Assembly: GCF_036785885.1 (NCBI RefSeq)
Contig: NC_092326.1
Location: 41,316,287 to 41,380,286, forward strand
From: Coffea arabica
Lineage: Eukaryota; Streptophyta; Magnoliopsida; Gentianales; Rubiaceae
Length of the DNA: 64,000 nt
Direction: 5' to 3'
Shown here piece after piece: positions 12,171 through 23,933 of the stretch (position 1 is the first letter of the stretch; every line of letters starts with the position of its first letter). Both the position numbers and the translations under genes were made by a program. A model generated the notes under the pieces. The model ran no database searches, was not told where the DNA came from, and saw only the letters and a program-made list of their open reading frames with translations.

Positions 12171-15100
12171 CTTTTGCTCTTTTTTTTTTCTTTTTTTCTT
12201 TTTTCTTTCCCACTATTTGTGTTTGCTTTATCTAAATAATGTAATCTAAGCTACATTTTTAGCCTTTTTATAGTGGTGATGAGTAGTTTGACACCGTTAA
12301 TTACCAAAATTTATGTTTGTGGTTCGTAAGAGGCTCGAGTGTTGTGGTACAATTGTGGCTACGACATCGGTTACCTTTCTTCCTTTCCTCCATCCAACCA
12401 TCTCTCCCTTCCTGATCTCCTAATCTGGTCAAAACATCAACCTTATATTAACTAAAAATGGTTAATCAATCTAGCAAATATAGGACGGATTTTTCCAACG
12501 CGGGTGGATCTCCTGATGGTCAATGGTTTGCAACTTTGAATAGTCTTTCAAAATCTATGGAGCTTATAGTTCCTCATATTAAAGTGATTAACAATAAGCT
12601 AAACTAATAGAATTATTATATTAATAGGATTCCAAATTTATCAAAATCGAGCTGCTTGGAATGTATTAATAGGATTCCAAAATTATCCAAATTGAGCTAC
12701 TTGGAATCAGATTCTTTGAAAGAGAAGATTTTTTATTTTAGAAATGACATATATTGGCCTGTGCACATATACTTTTGCAAATGGCTTTTTTCTCTATGGC
12801 CCTTTAAGGTATTTCATAAAACAAAGACATCCCTTGCCGTAATTTTGAAGAGTTACAATGACCTCCCTATTCAAGATTGTCAAGTTTTTTCCTTTATTTT
12901 GATTTTTTCCTATACTTATTTCGACTATGAAGACAATATCTCATTTAGATCTTTAAAATTTTGCAAGGACAATTTGGGCGTTTGCAGTATATATACTTTA
13001 TGCTATCATTACCTCAAAACCAATGCTTGTATATCAGCATGTTAAAATTAAAGAGTAGTAAACTCGTAAAACTGGAGGTAGCATTTTACTTAATTTGACA
13101 AATTTCAAGAAAGGCTGGTGTAATATGAACTTTTGTGAATCACAATCGGTGGACGAGATGGCTGTACAGTACAAATACACAAAGATTCAAGATTCAAGAT
13201 AACTATATTGTATAAAATGTGATTTAACAGTTTCTCTTTTCCGTTTTCATAATTTGCATGAGTTCATATTTTCTCATTTTATGTGAAAACATGAACATGT
13301 TCTTGTTTCCAATAGGCAAGTTGTTGAAGCAAACATCTTTTCTCCGGTTTATACATGAAACGTAGACATTGCTTAAATTTTGGAAGGTCAGGTGCCACTG
13401 ATCACATATATGATTATGACATTTGATCAAAAGCTATCAAATTTATCCATCAATTTGTAGACACTAATCACATCTCTTTCTTTACTTTCGTCTGAATTAA
13501 CCTTAAGAAACTTTATTGTTTTCCAATGAACAATATCCACTATATTCAAGTGCGACTGGCAAATTCCTAAAAATGGGCACGCTTATTGTTTTTTTTGCCG
13601 ATGATCTGTTATGTATATAGGTACTCCTAAATTGTTGCTAATGTAATTAGTTCATTCCTAATCCATCTGGATAAGATTATATTATCTCGAAATACAACAT
13701 GTTATATATATATATATATATATATATTAAATTTACATTTTCAACTTTATGAGACAGTTTTTCTATATTTTTCATTTTCTTCGACCAATTTTCTTTTTGA
13801 AAACTTTATTTGAGTTTGGTATTCTTCATGCTATTTTTTCTTTTCATGGTTTTTTGATTATTTATAACTCCAACTCTATGACACTGTCATTTTTTACCAA
13901 TGTTATTGTACACTCATAATATTATTATGCTTAATAATTACATTATGATATTTCTATCTACAAAGCAGTACTGTTAAGTGGGAGGAATAACAATGGAGTT
14001 TATATCAATGGCTCAATTTGTATCATTAATCTATGGAAGGTCATCAGTATAAAGGAATTGGCTTTTTGGATTTGTGTCATTCCATGTCATTTGTTATACT
14101 GTGCCACCCACTCAATCCTTCTCCACTACCCGCCCAGCAAACTCATTTACCAACCAGACCTGTGCATTGTTCAACTTGATAGTAAATGACAAACAAGTTG
14201 TGAGAGTTCAGTTATTGGGTTAACTTTGTACATGTGAAAGTAGATGAACAAACATTTTACGTTTTTTCTTTGGACTTGGTGGCCTGAATATTTTTTGCCA
14301 AAGGGGAGTAATTCTTTGCGTAGAAGTTGAATGCATGCTTATCTTGGTTATTATTTCTTATTATGCGAGAAAAAAGTTCGATAACGCTGCAATCACTGAT
14401 GTTGACCCAATGATTATGGGAAGGCTTCAAGCCGAATCTTGAGATTGATAGTTGGGGACAAAAAAGATATGGGAGAGATGAGAGGGTAGAAAATAAAAAG
14501 TTCATTAGCATTGCAATAAAGTTGCTTAATATGAAGTTGCAATGTTTTTTAACTTGAACAGATGCATTTTGTTTGAACATGAGCAATATGCATTCTTTTG
14601 GGTGTAGTGTTTATTAACAATGGGGTGCAAGTAATCCAATATATCTGATTGTTCTTGGCTACAGCGGTTTATTGTCATTAGTTTAAACTTCATTGGCAGA
14701 GATAGTCGGTTTTCTCTCTTTTTTCTCTATTCCTTTTCTTTAATTTTAAGTATACTCCGACACAAAGAACAAGCAAAAAGTTCTTTTTCCCAAAAGTACT
14801 TTTTTAATAGGGATAACGACAATAAGTAAGAAAGTTTGATACGTAACATAACTAATGATGAAGTGTAATGCAGATAAAAGTTTTAGTTGGGAGTGTGGTA
14901 ATTTAATGGCCATTACAAGTTAAATTTCCTCTTTGTAATGCAGAATTTAATCTTTGTAACTATTGATACAATTAATTGCAAAGCAACAAACATAACTATA
15001 AGATGAAAGGTATTAGGATACGACAAAAATTGAGGCAATATTTTATTTGTTTTCAAAAGTGTCAAAACTAATGATATTTTCATACAGAGTATGGATTCAT

Positions 15101-15224
15101 CTAACAGACTTACTTCTTGAATGGATTCAAAAAATAATAAGACCTGAAAACTATTTGTCAGAAAGGGGAAAGAAAAAAGAAGGAGAAAAAAAAATTTCGA
15201 GCTCGTTCCTACGTTTCCGGGAAT
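12171..15224. other. Spacer between copies 3 and 4
   Basis: Promoter of copy 3, 45-bp duplication at 12620-12709, unit junction near 13565-13574, and a longer TA run near 13703-13727. No gene is supported. Confidence 0.7.
12264..12273 (-). promoter_or_regulatory. TATA box of copy 3
   Basis: CTATAAAAAG on the minus strand, 94-103 bp from the ATG at 12170. Confidence 0.75.
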
Positions 15225-16806
15225 TTAAGCAGCCTGAGCAGGAACGGTAGCATTGGCGCAGATTGGAGGGTTCAGCTTGCCACTCAGAGCTGGCTTCACA
15301 TTGGCACAATTGCTTGACACACTCCCTTGATTGCCATTGTATGCCAAGTCAATGTCAGCAACCTCTACACCCTCGCATGGGATACTCTTACTGCAAAGAA
15401 GAGTCACAGCAGCTGGTGTTGCTGAAGTGCCAGTGATGTTCTTGAAGCTGACCTGAGCAATCTTAACACTTGATGGGGCCTGTAAATCAAAACAACGGGG
15501 AGAGAAAAAAATTAGCTCGAAATGAAATGCACTTTAGAATTTGATTGTCTTGGCATTCATGTTTTTTAACTTACAGTGTTTGTGCATTGGTTGTTTGGGC
15601 AATATTCTTGATCAATGATCACTGGATTGCTGACATTTTGCATGATAATACCTTCAAAGTGCATATTGGTGGCACTGCCACTTTTAGATGCTGGCCAGCT
15701 CTTTACTCTTACACCATTCAAAGTACCGGAGATGGTGCAGTCGGTAACAAAGATACCCTCAACAGGCAGTTCATTGTCATACCTTCCAAGGCTTCCAACA
15801 CTGATTCCATGGCCAGGTCCACATGTCACTTTGCTTATGTTAACTTGTTTGGCACCATCACCAATTGAGATGCAATCGTCCCCGGTTCCTATGTTTGAAT
15901 CTGTGATGACTACTCCAGTGGAATGTCCAATGTGAATGCCATCAGTGTTGGGACTGTCTCCAGGTGCTATGATTGTGAAGTGTTGGAATGTTATATTGTT
16001 ACATCCGAAAAGATTCACGTGAAACAGTTTGCTGTTCAAAGAAGTTAGGTCGCGGATGACAGTATTGTTGACGAAATTCAAGCTCAAAGTCTGCAATTTC
16101 GAGTTAAAAAAAAAAAGCACAACAATCAGATTATTAATTGCGCTCGTGTATCATTGGCAAAACATTCATAGGTGTGTATTCAATGTTGTAAAAGCTGGCT
16201 CACATTTGGAAGTTTGCTGCATTCGGTTTTTACACGACATTCATTTTGAGTCCAAGCTTTGGCTCCTTGGCCATCCAAGGTACCACCTCCAGAGAGTGTC
16301 AATTGGTCAACGTATATAATTGACATCCATTCCTTATCCTTGGTTATTTGTGCGGGATCTTCAGGTGCTTTGACCGTGCCTTGTATTTGAACCTCAACGG
16401 GTGCTTTGCAAGGACCTGCAAGGCTCGCTTCTTTTAATAAAAATGTGCCCTTTGGAATCAAAATTGTAGATGGTGTTGTAGAATTACATGCTTGTTTCCA
16501 AGCATCCGCCAAAACCTACAACAATGGCAAATCTTTTAGAGCCTAATTGTTTATTTCAATGGGGACAATGCTTTCGACAAATCACGAACTTTTCTTCAAT
16601 TTCTGGTGAATTGATCAATCAACCAGCTCGATTTCGATGTATGAAGCTTTTACATTAAGATTAAGATTAATTACCTGGCTCATGTCAGCACTGCCATCAG
16701 GTTTTGCGCCAAGTTGAGTGACATCAATAGGTCCAGTTTGGGCCTGGACAATGCATGTAAAGAATAGCCATGAACACAACAATGTGGTGCCAAGTGCTCT
16801 TGCCAT
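15225..16806 (-). CDS. Exopolygalacturonase, pollen type, copy 4 (404 aa)
   Basis: Exons 16675-16806, 16204-16515, 15575-16090 and 15225-15479 on the minus strand. The protein is the same as copies 1-3. The T-rich stretch just upstream of the ATG (the leader) has one extra base compared with copies 1-3, which shifts the promoter by one. It is the array copy next to the older, decayed copy 5 (stop-to-stop 6147 bp, against 4630-4636 within the array). Confidence 0.94.
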
Positions 16807-18210
16807 CTTTTGCTCTTTTTTTTTTTCTTTTTTTCTTTTTTCTTTCCCACTATTTGTGTTTGCTTTATCTAAATAATGTAATCTAAGCTACATTTTTAGC
16901 CTTTTTATAGTGGTGATGAGTAGTTTGACACCGTTAATTACCAAAATTTATGTTTGTGGTTCGTAAGAGGCTCGAGTGTTGTGGTACAATTGTGGCTACG
17001 ACATCGGTTACCTTTCTTCCTTTCCTCCATCCAACCATCTCTCCCTTCCTGATCTCCTAATCTGGTCAAAACATCAACCTTATATTAACTAAAAATGGTT
17101 AATCAATCTAGCAAATATAGGACGGATTTTTCCAACGCGGGTGGATCTCCTGATGGTCAATGGTTTGCAACTTTGAATAGTCTTTCAAAATCTATGGAGC
17201 TTATAGTTCCTCATATTAAAGTGATTAACAATAAGCTAAACTAATAGAATTATTATATTAATAGGATTCCAAATTTATCAAAATCGAGCTGCTTGGAATG
17301 TATTAATAGGATTCCAAAATTATCCAAATTGAGCTACTTGGAATCAGATTCTTTGAAAGAGAAGATTTTTTATTTTAGAAATGACATATATTGGCCTGTG
17401 CACATATACTTTTGCAAATGGCTTTTTTCTCTATGGCCCTTTAAGGTATTTCATAAAACAAAGACATCCCTTGCCGTAATTTTGAAGAGTTACAATGACC
17501 TCCCTATTCAAGATTGTCAAGTTTTTTCCTTTATTTTGATTTTTTCCTATACTTATTTCGACTATGAAGACAATATCTCATTTAGATCTTTAAAATTTTG
17601 CAAGGACAATTTGGGCGTTTGCAGTATATATACTTTATGCTATTATTACCTCAAAACCAATGCTTGTATATGAGCATGTTAAAATTAAAGAGTAGTAAAC
17701 TCGTAAAACTGGAGGTAGCATTTTACTTAATTTGACAAATTTCAAGAAAGGCTGGTGTAATATGAACTTTTGTGAATCACAATCGGTGGACGAGATGGCT
17801 GTACAGTACAAATACACAAAGATTCAAGATTCAAGATAACTATGTTGTATAAAATGTGATTTAACAGTTTCTCTTTTCCGTTTTCATAATTTGAATGAGT
17901 TCATATTTTCTCATTTTATGTGAAAACATGAACATGTTCTTGTTCCCAATAGGCAAGTTGTTGAAGCAAACATCTTTTCTCCGGTTTATACATGAAACGT
18001 AGACATTGCTTAAATTTTGGAAGGTCAGGTGCCACTGATCACATATATGATTATGACATTTGATCAAAAGCTATCAAATTTATCCATCAATTTGTAGACA
18101 CTAATCACATCTCTTTCTTTACTTTCGTCTGAATTAACCTTAAGAAACTTTATTGTTTTTCAATGAATAATATCCACTATATTCAGGTGCGACTGGCAAA
18201 TTCCTAAAAA
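16807..18210. other. Upstream region of copy 4 to the array edge
   Basis: Promoter of copy 4 and the 45-bp duplication (17257-17346). The homology shared with units 1-3 ends here. No gene is supported. Confidence 0.7.
16901..16910 (-). promoter_or_regulatory. TATA box of copy 4
   Basis: CTATAAAAAG on the minus strand; one base further from the ATG at 16806 than in copies 1-3 because of an extra T in the leader. Confidence 0.75.
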
Positions 18211-19238
18211 TAAGGGTAAAAAAAAGTATTTGTCGAGTTTTATTATATCCATCTCATACTGTAGCATCGCTGTACATGAGGCCGACATATCTCATGTACA
18301 GCGACTGGCTAAATTTTTTTTTCTTAATTTTTTTAAGCCAACACATGTGCAATGACATATTTTTTTTTTTACATTCTAGTCCCTAAGGAATAGATTGCAA
18401 AATGTCAAATAAAAAGGGTAATAGTGTAGCTACATATATCATGTGTGGCTACACATTGATAGCTTTTTTTAAAAAATTTTTGAGTGCAGTTACACTTGGA
18501 ATGATTATGATTCTGATCCAAAGAAGAAAAAGAAAATTTAAAGCCTCTTTACTTGGAGTAATATATCCTATGCTTGTCGTATCAAAAGGGAAAAACAATT
18601 GATAATTTGAAGTACTTCACTTGTAATTTATACTTGTTGTTGCAAAACTTTTTGTATATGTGTAAAATCATTACTATCGTTTGTGGTTCATAGGAGAATT
18701 ATATGAAATATATCTGTCCACTACTTAATAGCACATATCATTAAAAAAAATATGAACCTGACTGGGGACTAGTTTTTTTGGATCTATTGAAGAGAGATGT
18801 GCTGTATGAGTTTGAGGAAAGTCAAGCACATGTGTTGCTTGAGAAATCTGAAAAACAATTAAGGTTCTGCCAATGTGTAAAATGCTTTTACAAGAAGATG
18901 GTTTGTTGGCCAAACTATTGAAAAGATTGCATGGTGTTAAATGCTGGGAAAACAGGTAGTCTGGCTACATTGGTATAAGTCCCAGGATGTGCTAAAAGAA
19001 CTCAATTGAGGCTACACTAACAATTCAAAAAAAAATTCAAAGTCATGTGCAACTACACTATTACTTTTTCTCAAAAAAATATTGGCATTTTGCATTTCAG
19101 TCCCTAGGGACTAGAATGTTAAAAAAATTAATGTGGTGTCGTACATTTTGGTTAAAAAAAAATTTCTATGCAAGGACACTAGAAGAAAAAACAGATGTGG
19201 CGGAGTCCCACGTTTGCCCTTTTTTTTCAATATTATTT
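18206..19238. mobile_element. Terminal-inverted-repeat (MITE-like) element, older unit next to copy 5
   Basis: Long imperfect inverted repeats bound a block of about 1 kb. The best-matched arms are 18371-18436 and 19044-19119; both contain the motif CATTCTAGTCCCTA and a core like AATAGTGTAG in inverted order. Similarity continues more weakly outward, including a TCCGCCACAT-like motif near each end. No transposase frame is seen, so it is non-autonomous or a fold-back element. A paralogous copy lies at about 39199-40272. The equivalent spacer of unit 7 (near 59060-59110) lacks it, which resembles an empty site. The ends are approximate, I could not define a clean target duplication, and the superfamily is undetermined. 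Confidence 0.65.
18267..18304. repeat. Perfect 14-bp hairpin inside the inverted-repeat element
   Basis: Arms 18267-18280 and 18291-18304 (TCGCTGTACATGAG and its exact reverse complement) around a 10-base loop. The same hairpin is found at 39259-39296 with one compensating base pair and two G-T wobbles. Confidence 0.85.
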
Positions 19239-19795
19239 TGGAAAATTACTCGTTATCAGTGCCAGAAATCTAACTCCCCGTCCGACAGGCTATTTTCTCT
19301 TTTCATAAACTTTTTCCCAATTTTTGATGCTCAAAATGGAATTGGAAGCAGCAATATTGTTACAGAAGTATTGGGTTAGAAAAGCTTTAAGAATAGAGAC
19401 AAGTATTACTCCATGCCGTTAGTGTTATTATACTTGTATTTATGATAAGTGCAGCTGTGTTATTGGTCGATTTTAGGTAGCTTTATCTAAATCCCGGACC
19501 AAAATAAAAGGACATTCCAATAATTACCAAAGGGCAAAGTAATATATATTAATTTGCATGCAATCACTAATACTAATAATCTCATCTACAAGAAGAAAAA
19601 AAAATTCTAGGTGGATATACATGTGAATTTGTTACTATAGTGCTAATTTTATTTTCAAGACATAAAAAAGGCGTGCTTATTGTTTTTTTAGCCAATGATC
19701 TATTGTGTACATGGGTACTCCTGAATTGTTGCTGAAGAAATTAGTTCATCCCTAATCCATCTAGATAAGATTATATTATCTCAAAATGTAACATG

Positions 19796-19837
<42 letters not shown>

Positions 19838-21371
19838 GTATATTAAATTTACATTATCAACTTTATGATACACTATTTCTATATTTTTCATTTTCTTTGA
19901 CCAATTTTCTTTTTGAAAGTTTTATTTGAGTTTGGAGTACCATATCTAACATTCTTTGTGCTAGTTTTTCTTTTTACGATTTTTAGATTATTTAAAACTC
20001 CAAATCTATGGCACTGTCATTTTTCATCCATGTTATTGTACACTCATAATATTATTATGCTTAATAATTAGACTTTGCTATTTCAATCTTCAAAGCAATA
20101 CTATTAAGTGGGAAAAATGAATATGCATATCAAAGGGCGGGAATAACAATGGAGTTTATGTCAATGGCCTAATTTGTATCGTTAATCTATGGAAGGTCAT
20201 TTGTATAAAGGAATTGGTTCATTAGATTTGTGTCATTCCATGTTATTTGTTGTACTGCGCCGCCCACTGAATCCTTCTCCACTACCTTCCCAGCAAGCTC
20301 ATTTACCTACCATACTTGTGCGTTGTTCAATTTGATAGTAAATGACAAACAAGCAGTGAGAGTTCAATTATTGGGTTAACTTTGTACACATGAAAGTAGA
20401 TGAACAAATACTATGTTTTTCTTTGGACTAGGTGACGAGAATTTTTTTGCCAAGGGAAAATAATTTTTTGCATAGAAGTGGTATGCATGCTTATCATTGT
20501 TATTATTTCTTATTACATGAGAAAAAGTTCGATAATGTTGCAACCACTATGTTGACCCAATGATTAGGGGCAGGCTTCATGTCGAATCTTCAGACTGAAA
20601 GTTGGGGAAGAAAAGATATAGGGAGAGATGACAGGATAGACAATAAAAAGTTCATTAGGATTGCAATAAAATTGCTTAATATGAAGTAAGATGCAACATT
20701 TTTTAACTTGAATAGATGTATTGCTTGGACATGAGCTATATGCATTCTTTTGGTGTAATGTTTATTAGCAATGGGTGCAAGTAATCCTATATATCTGATT
20801 GATTTTTACAACAGTGGTTTATTGTCATTAGTTGAAACTTCATTGGCAGAGATAATTGGTTTTCTCTCTTTTTTCTCTATTCTTTTTCTTTAATTTTAAG
20901 TACACTCCAACTCAAGGCATAAGCAAAAAGTTCTTTTTCCCAAAAGTACTTTTTTATTAGGGATAATGACAATAAGCAAAAAAGTTTGACATGTAACATA
21001 ACTAATGATGAAGTGTAATATAGATAAAAAGTTTTAGTTAGGAGTGTTGTAATTTAATGACTATTAGAAGTTAAATTTCATCTTTGTAAAGGAGAATTTC
21101 ATCTTTGTTACTATTGATACAATTAATTGAAAAAAAACAAACATAATTATAAGATGAAGGGTATTATGATATGGCAAAAATGGAGACAATATTTTATTTG
21201 TCTTCAAAAGTATCAAAACTAATGATATTTTCATACAGAGTATGGATTCATCTAACAGAATTAGTTCTTGAATGGATTCAAAAAATAATAAGACCTGAAA
21301 TCTATTTGTCAAAAATGGGGAAAGAAAAAAGGAGAAAAAAATTTCGAGCTTGTTCCTATGCTTGCGGGAAT
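19239..21371. other. Spacer between the inverted-repeat element and copy 5
   Basis: Homologous to the spacer 3' of copies 1-4, but the first 430 bases (to about 19667) are absent from units 1-3. Holds a long TA run (19797-19834) and a candidate minus-strand AATAAA at 21193-21198. Open frames here have no recognisable domains. Confidence 0.65.
19797..19834. repeat. TA dinucleotide microsatellite
   Basis: About 19 TA repeats. The same site holds about 9 repeats in units 1 and 2 and about 12 in unit 3, so it is a length-variable marker. Confidence 0.9.
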
Positions 21372-22957
21372 TTAAGCAGGCTGAGCAGGAATGGTGGCAT
21401 TGGCGCAGATTGGAGGGTTCAGCTTGCCACTCAGAGCTGGCTTTACATTGGCGCAATTGCTTGACACATTCCCTTGATTGCCATTGTATGCCAAGTCAAT
21501 ATCAGCAACCTCTACACCCTCGCATGGGATACTCATGGGATACTCTTACTGCAAAGAAGAGTCACAATAGCTGGTGTTACAGAAGTGCCAGTGATGTTCT
21601 TGAAACTGACTTGAGCAATCTTAACACTTGATGGGGCCTGTAAATCAAAACGGAGAGAAAAAAATTATCTCGAAAAGAAATGCACTTCAGAATTTGATTG
21701 TCTTAGCATGCTTGTTTTTTAACTTACAGTGTTTGTGCATTGGTTGTTTGGACAATATTCTTGATCAATGATCACTGGATTGCTGACATTTTGCATGATA
21801 ATACCTTCAAAGTGCACATTGGTGGCACCGCCACTTTTAGAAGCTGGCCAGCTCTTTACTCTTACACCATTTAAAGTACCGGAGATGGTGCAGTCGGTAA
21901 CAAAGATACCCTCAACAGGCAGTTCATTGTCATACCTTCCAAGGCTTCCAACACTGATTCCATGGCCAGATCCACATGTCACTTTGCTTATGTTAACTTG
22001 TTTGGCACCATCACCAATTGAGATGCAATCGTCCCCGGTTCCTATGTTTGAATCTGTGATGACTACTCCAGTGGAATGTCCAATGTGAATACCATCAGTG
22101 TTGGGACTGTCCCCAGGTGCTATGATTGTGAAGTGTTGGAATGTTGCATTGTTGCATCCAAAAAGATTCACATGAAATAGTTTGCTGTTCAAAGAAGTTA
22201 GGTCACGAATGACAATATTGTTGACGAAATTCAAGCTCAAAGTCTGCAATTTCAAGTTAAAAAAAAGGCGCAACAATCAGATTACTAATTGATCTCGTGT
22301 ATCATTGGCAAAGCATTTATAGGTGTGTATTCAATGTTGTAAAAGCTGGCTCACATTTGGAAGTTTGCTGCATTCGGTTTTTACACGACATTCATTTTGG
22401 GTCCAAGCTTTGGCTCCTTGGCCATCCAAGGTACCACCTCCGGAGAGTGTCAATTGGTCAACGTACATAATTGTTATCCATTCCTTATCCTTGCTTATTT
22501 GTGCAGGATCTTCAGGTGCTTTGACCGTGCCTTGTATTTGAACCTCAACGGGTGCTTTGCAAGGACCCGCAATGCTCGCTTTTTTTAATAAAAATGTGCC
22601 CTTTGGAATCAAAATTGTAGATGTTGTTGTAGAATTACATGCTGGTTTCCAAGCATCTGCCAAAACCTGCAACAATCACAAATCTTTTAGAGTCCAATTG
22701 TTTATTTCAATCGGGACAATTCTTTTGACAAATCACGAATTTTTCTTGAAATTCTGGTGAACTGATCAATCAACCAACTCGATTTCGATGCATGTAGCTT
22801 CTGCATTAAGATTAAGATTAATTACCTAGCTCATGTCAGTACTGCCATCAGGTTTTGTGCCAAGTTGAGTGACATCAATAGGTCCAGTTTGGGCCTGGAC
22901 AATGCATGTAAAGAATAGCCATGAACACAACAATGTGATGCCAAATGCTCCTGCCAT
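21372..22957 (-). pseudogene. Exopolygalacturonase copy 5, probable pseudogene
   Basis: All four exons are recognisable (22826-22957, 22355-22666, 21728-22243, 21372-21637) with intact GT-AG borders, but two lesions disable the gene. The last codon of exon 1, CAG (Gln44) in the other copies, is TAG at 22826-22828, directly against the splice donor. Exon 4 holds an 11-bp tandem duplication (21524-21545) that shifts the frame and meets a stop at once. Exons 2 and 3 stay open and keep NTD, GDD and RVK; GPGHG reads GSGHG. A TATA box (23049-23058) remains, so it may still be transcribed. The few lesions suggest recent inactivation. Confidence 0.9.
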
Positions 22958-23048
22958 CTTTTGCTCTTCTTTTTTTTTCCTTCTTTTTTGTTCCCCACTA
23001 TTTGCATTTGTTTTATCTGAATAGTGTAATCTAAACTACATTTGTTGC

Positions 23049-23058
23049 CTTTTTATAG
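23049..23058 (-). promoter_or_regulatory. TATA box of pseudogene copy 5
   Basis: Conserved CTATAAAAAG, about 92-101 bp upstream of the old ATG at 22957. The core promoter looks intact although the coding region is not. Confidence 0.65.
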
Positions 23059-23404
23059 TAGTGGTTAGGAGTTTGGCACCATTAATTACCAAAATTTATG
23101 TTTGTGATTCTTAAGAGACTCGAGTGTTATGGTGCAGTTGTGGCTGTGACATTGGTTACCTTTCTTCCCTTTCTCAATCCAACCATATCTCCCTTCTTGA
23201 TCCCCTAATCCAGTCAAAACATCAACCGTATATTGACTAAAAATGGTTAATCAATCTTGTGGATTTCGGATGGATTTTTCCAATGTGGGTGGATCTCTTG
23301 ATGGCCAATGGTCTGCAACTTTGAATAGTAATTCAAAATCTTTGGAGCTTATAGTTCTTCACAATAAAGTGATTAACAATGTGCTAAACTAATAGCATTA
23401 TTGT

Positions 23405-23494
23405 GCTAATAGAATTCCAAAATTATCCAAATCGTGCAGCTTGGAATGTATTAATAGGATTCCAAAATTATCCAAACTGAGCTACTTGGAATCA
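23405..23494. repeat. 45-bp tandem duplication upstream of copy 5
   Basis: Copies at 23405-23449 and 23450-23494, more diverged from each other than in units 1-4. This shows that the duplication predates the recent array. Confidence 0.8.
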
Positions 23495-23933
23495 AATTCT
23501 TTGAAAGAGATGATTTTTTATTTTAGAAATGATATATATTGGCCTATGCACATATACTTTTGCAAATGGCTATTTTCTCTATAGTCCTTTAAGGTTTGTC
23601 AATAAACAATAACATTCCTTCTTGTAATTTTTAAGAGCTACAATGACCTCCCTATTCAAGATTGTCAATTTTTTTCTTTATTTTGATTTTTGCCTATACT
23701 TAATTCGACTGTTAAGACAATATCTCATTTATATATATATAATTTCACAAGGACAAATTTTGGCGTTTGCAGTATAAATACTTTATGCTATTATTACCTC
23801 AACGCTAAAATGCTTATATATCACCATGTTAAAATTGGAGAGTGGTAACCTCGTAAAACTAGAGGTAGCATTTTGCTTAATTTGACAAACTTCAAGAAAG
23901 GTTGTGTAATATAATCTTTTGTGAATCACAATT

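Larger units (their letters stand above)
9261..13896. repeat. Tandem unit 3 of the polygalacturonase array
   Basis: 4636 bp; the 6 extra bases come from a longer TA dinucleotide tract (near 13703-13727). Otherwise nearly identical to units 1 and 2. It shares a T at 13134 with unit 4, while units 1 and 2 have C there. Confidence 0.95.
13897..18210. repeat. Tandem unit 4 (last unit, ends at the array breakpoint)
   Basis: Near-identity with units 1-3 runs to about 18210. There units 1-3 jump to sequence homologous to about 19665, while this unit continues into an inverted-repeat element. It is therefore the right-hand end of the recent array. Its last few hundred bases carry variants shared with the older copies, for example a G at 17844 that is also in the unit-6 spacer, as expected for the array boundary. 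Confidence 0.9.
22958..23933. other. Upstream region of copy 5 up to the retroelement insertion
   Basis: Contains the leader, TATA box and 45-bp duplication of copy 5. It ends with the target sequence CAATT, which is repeated at 38748-38752. No other gene is seen. Confidence 0.75.

Noticed and set aside
18267-18304. Hairpin as a bacterial-type terminator
   Set aside because: The context is a plant spacer inside an inverted-repeat element, so terminator logic does not apply.
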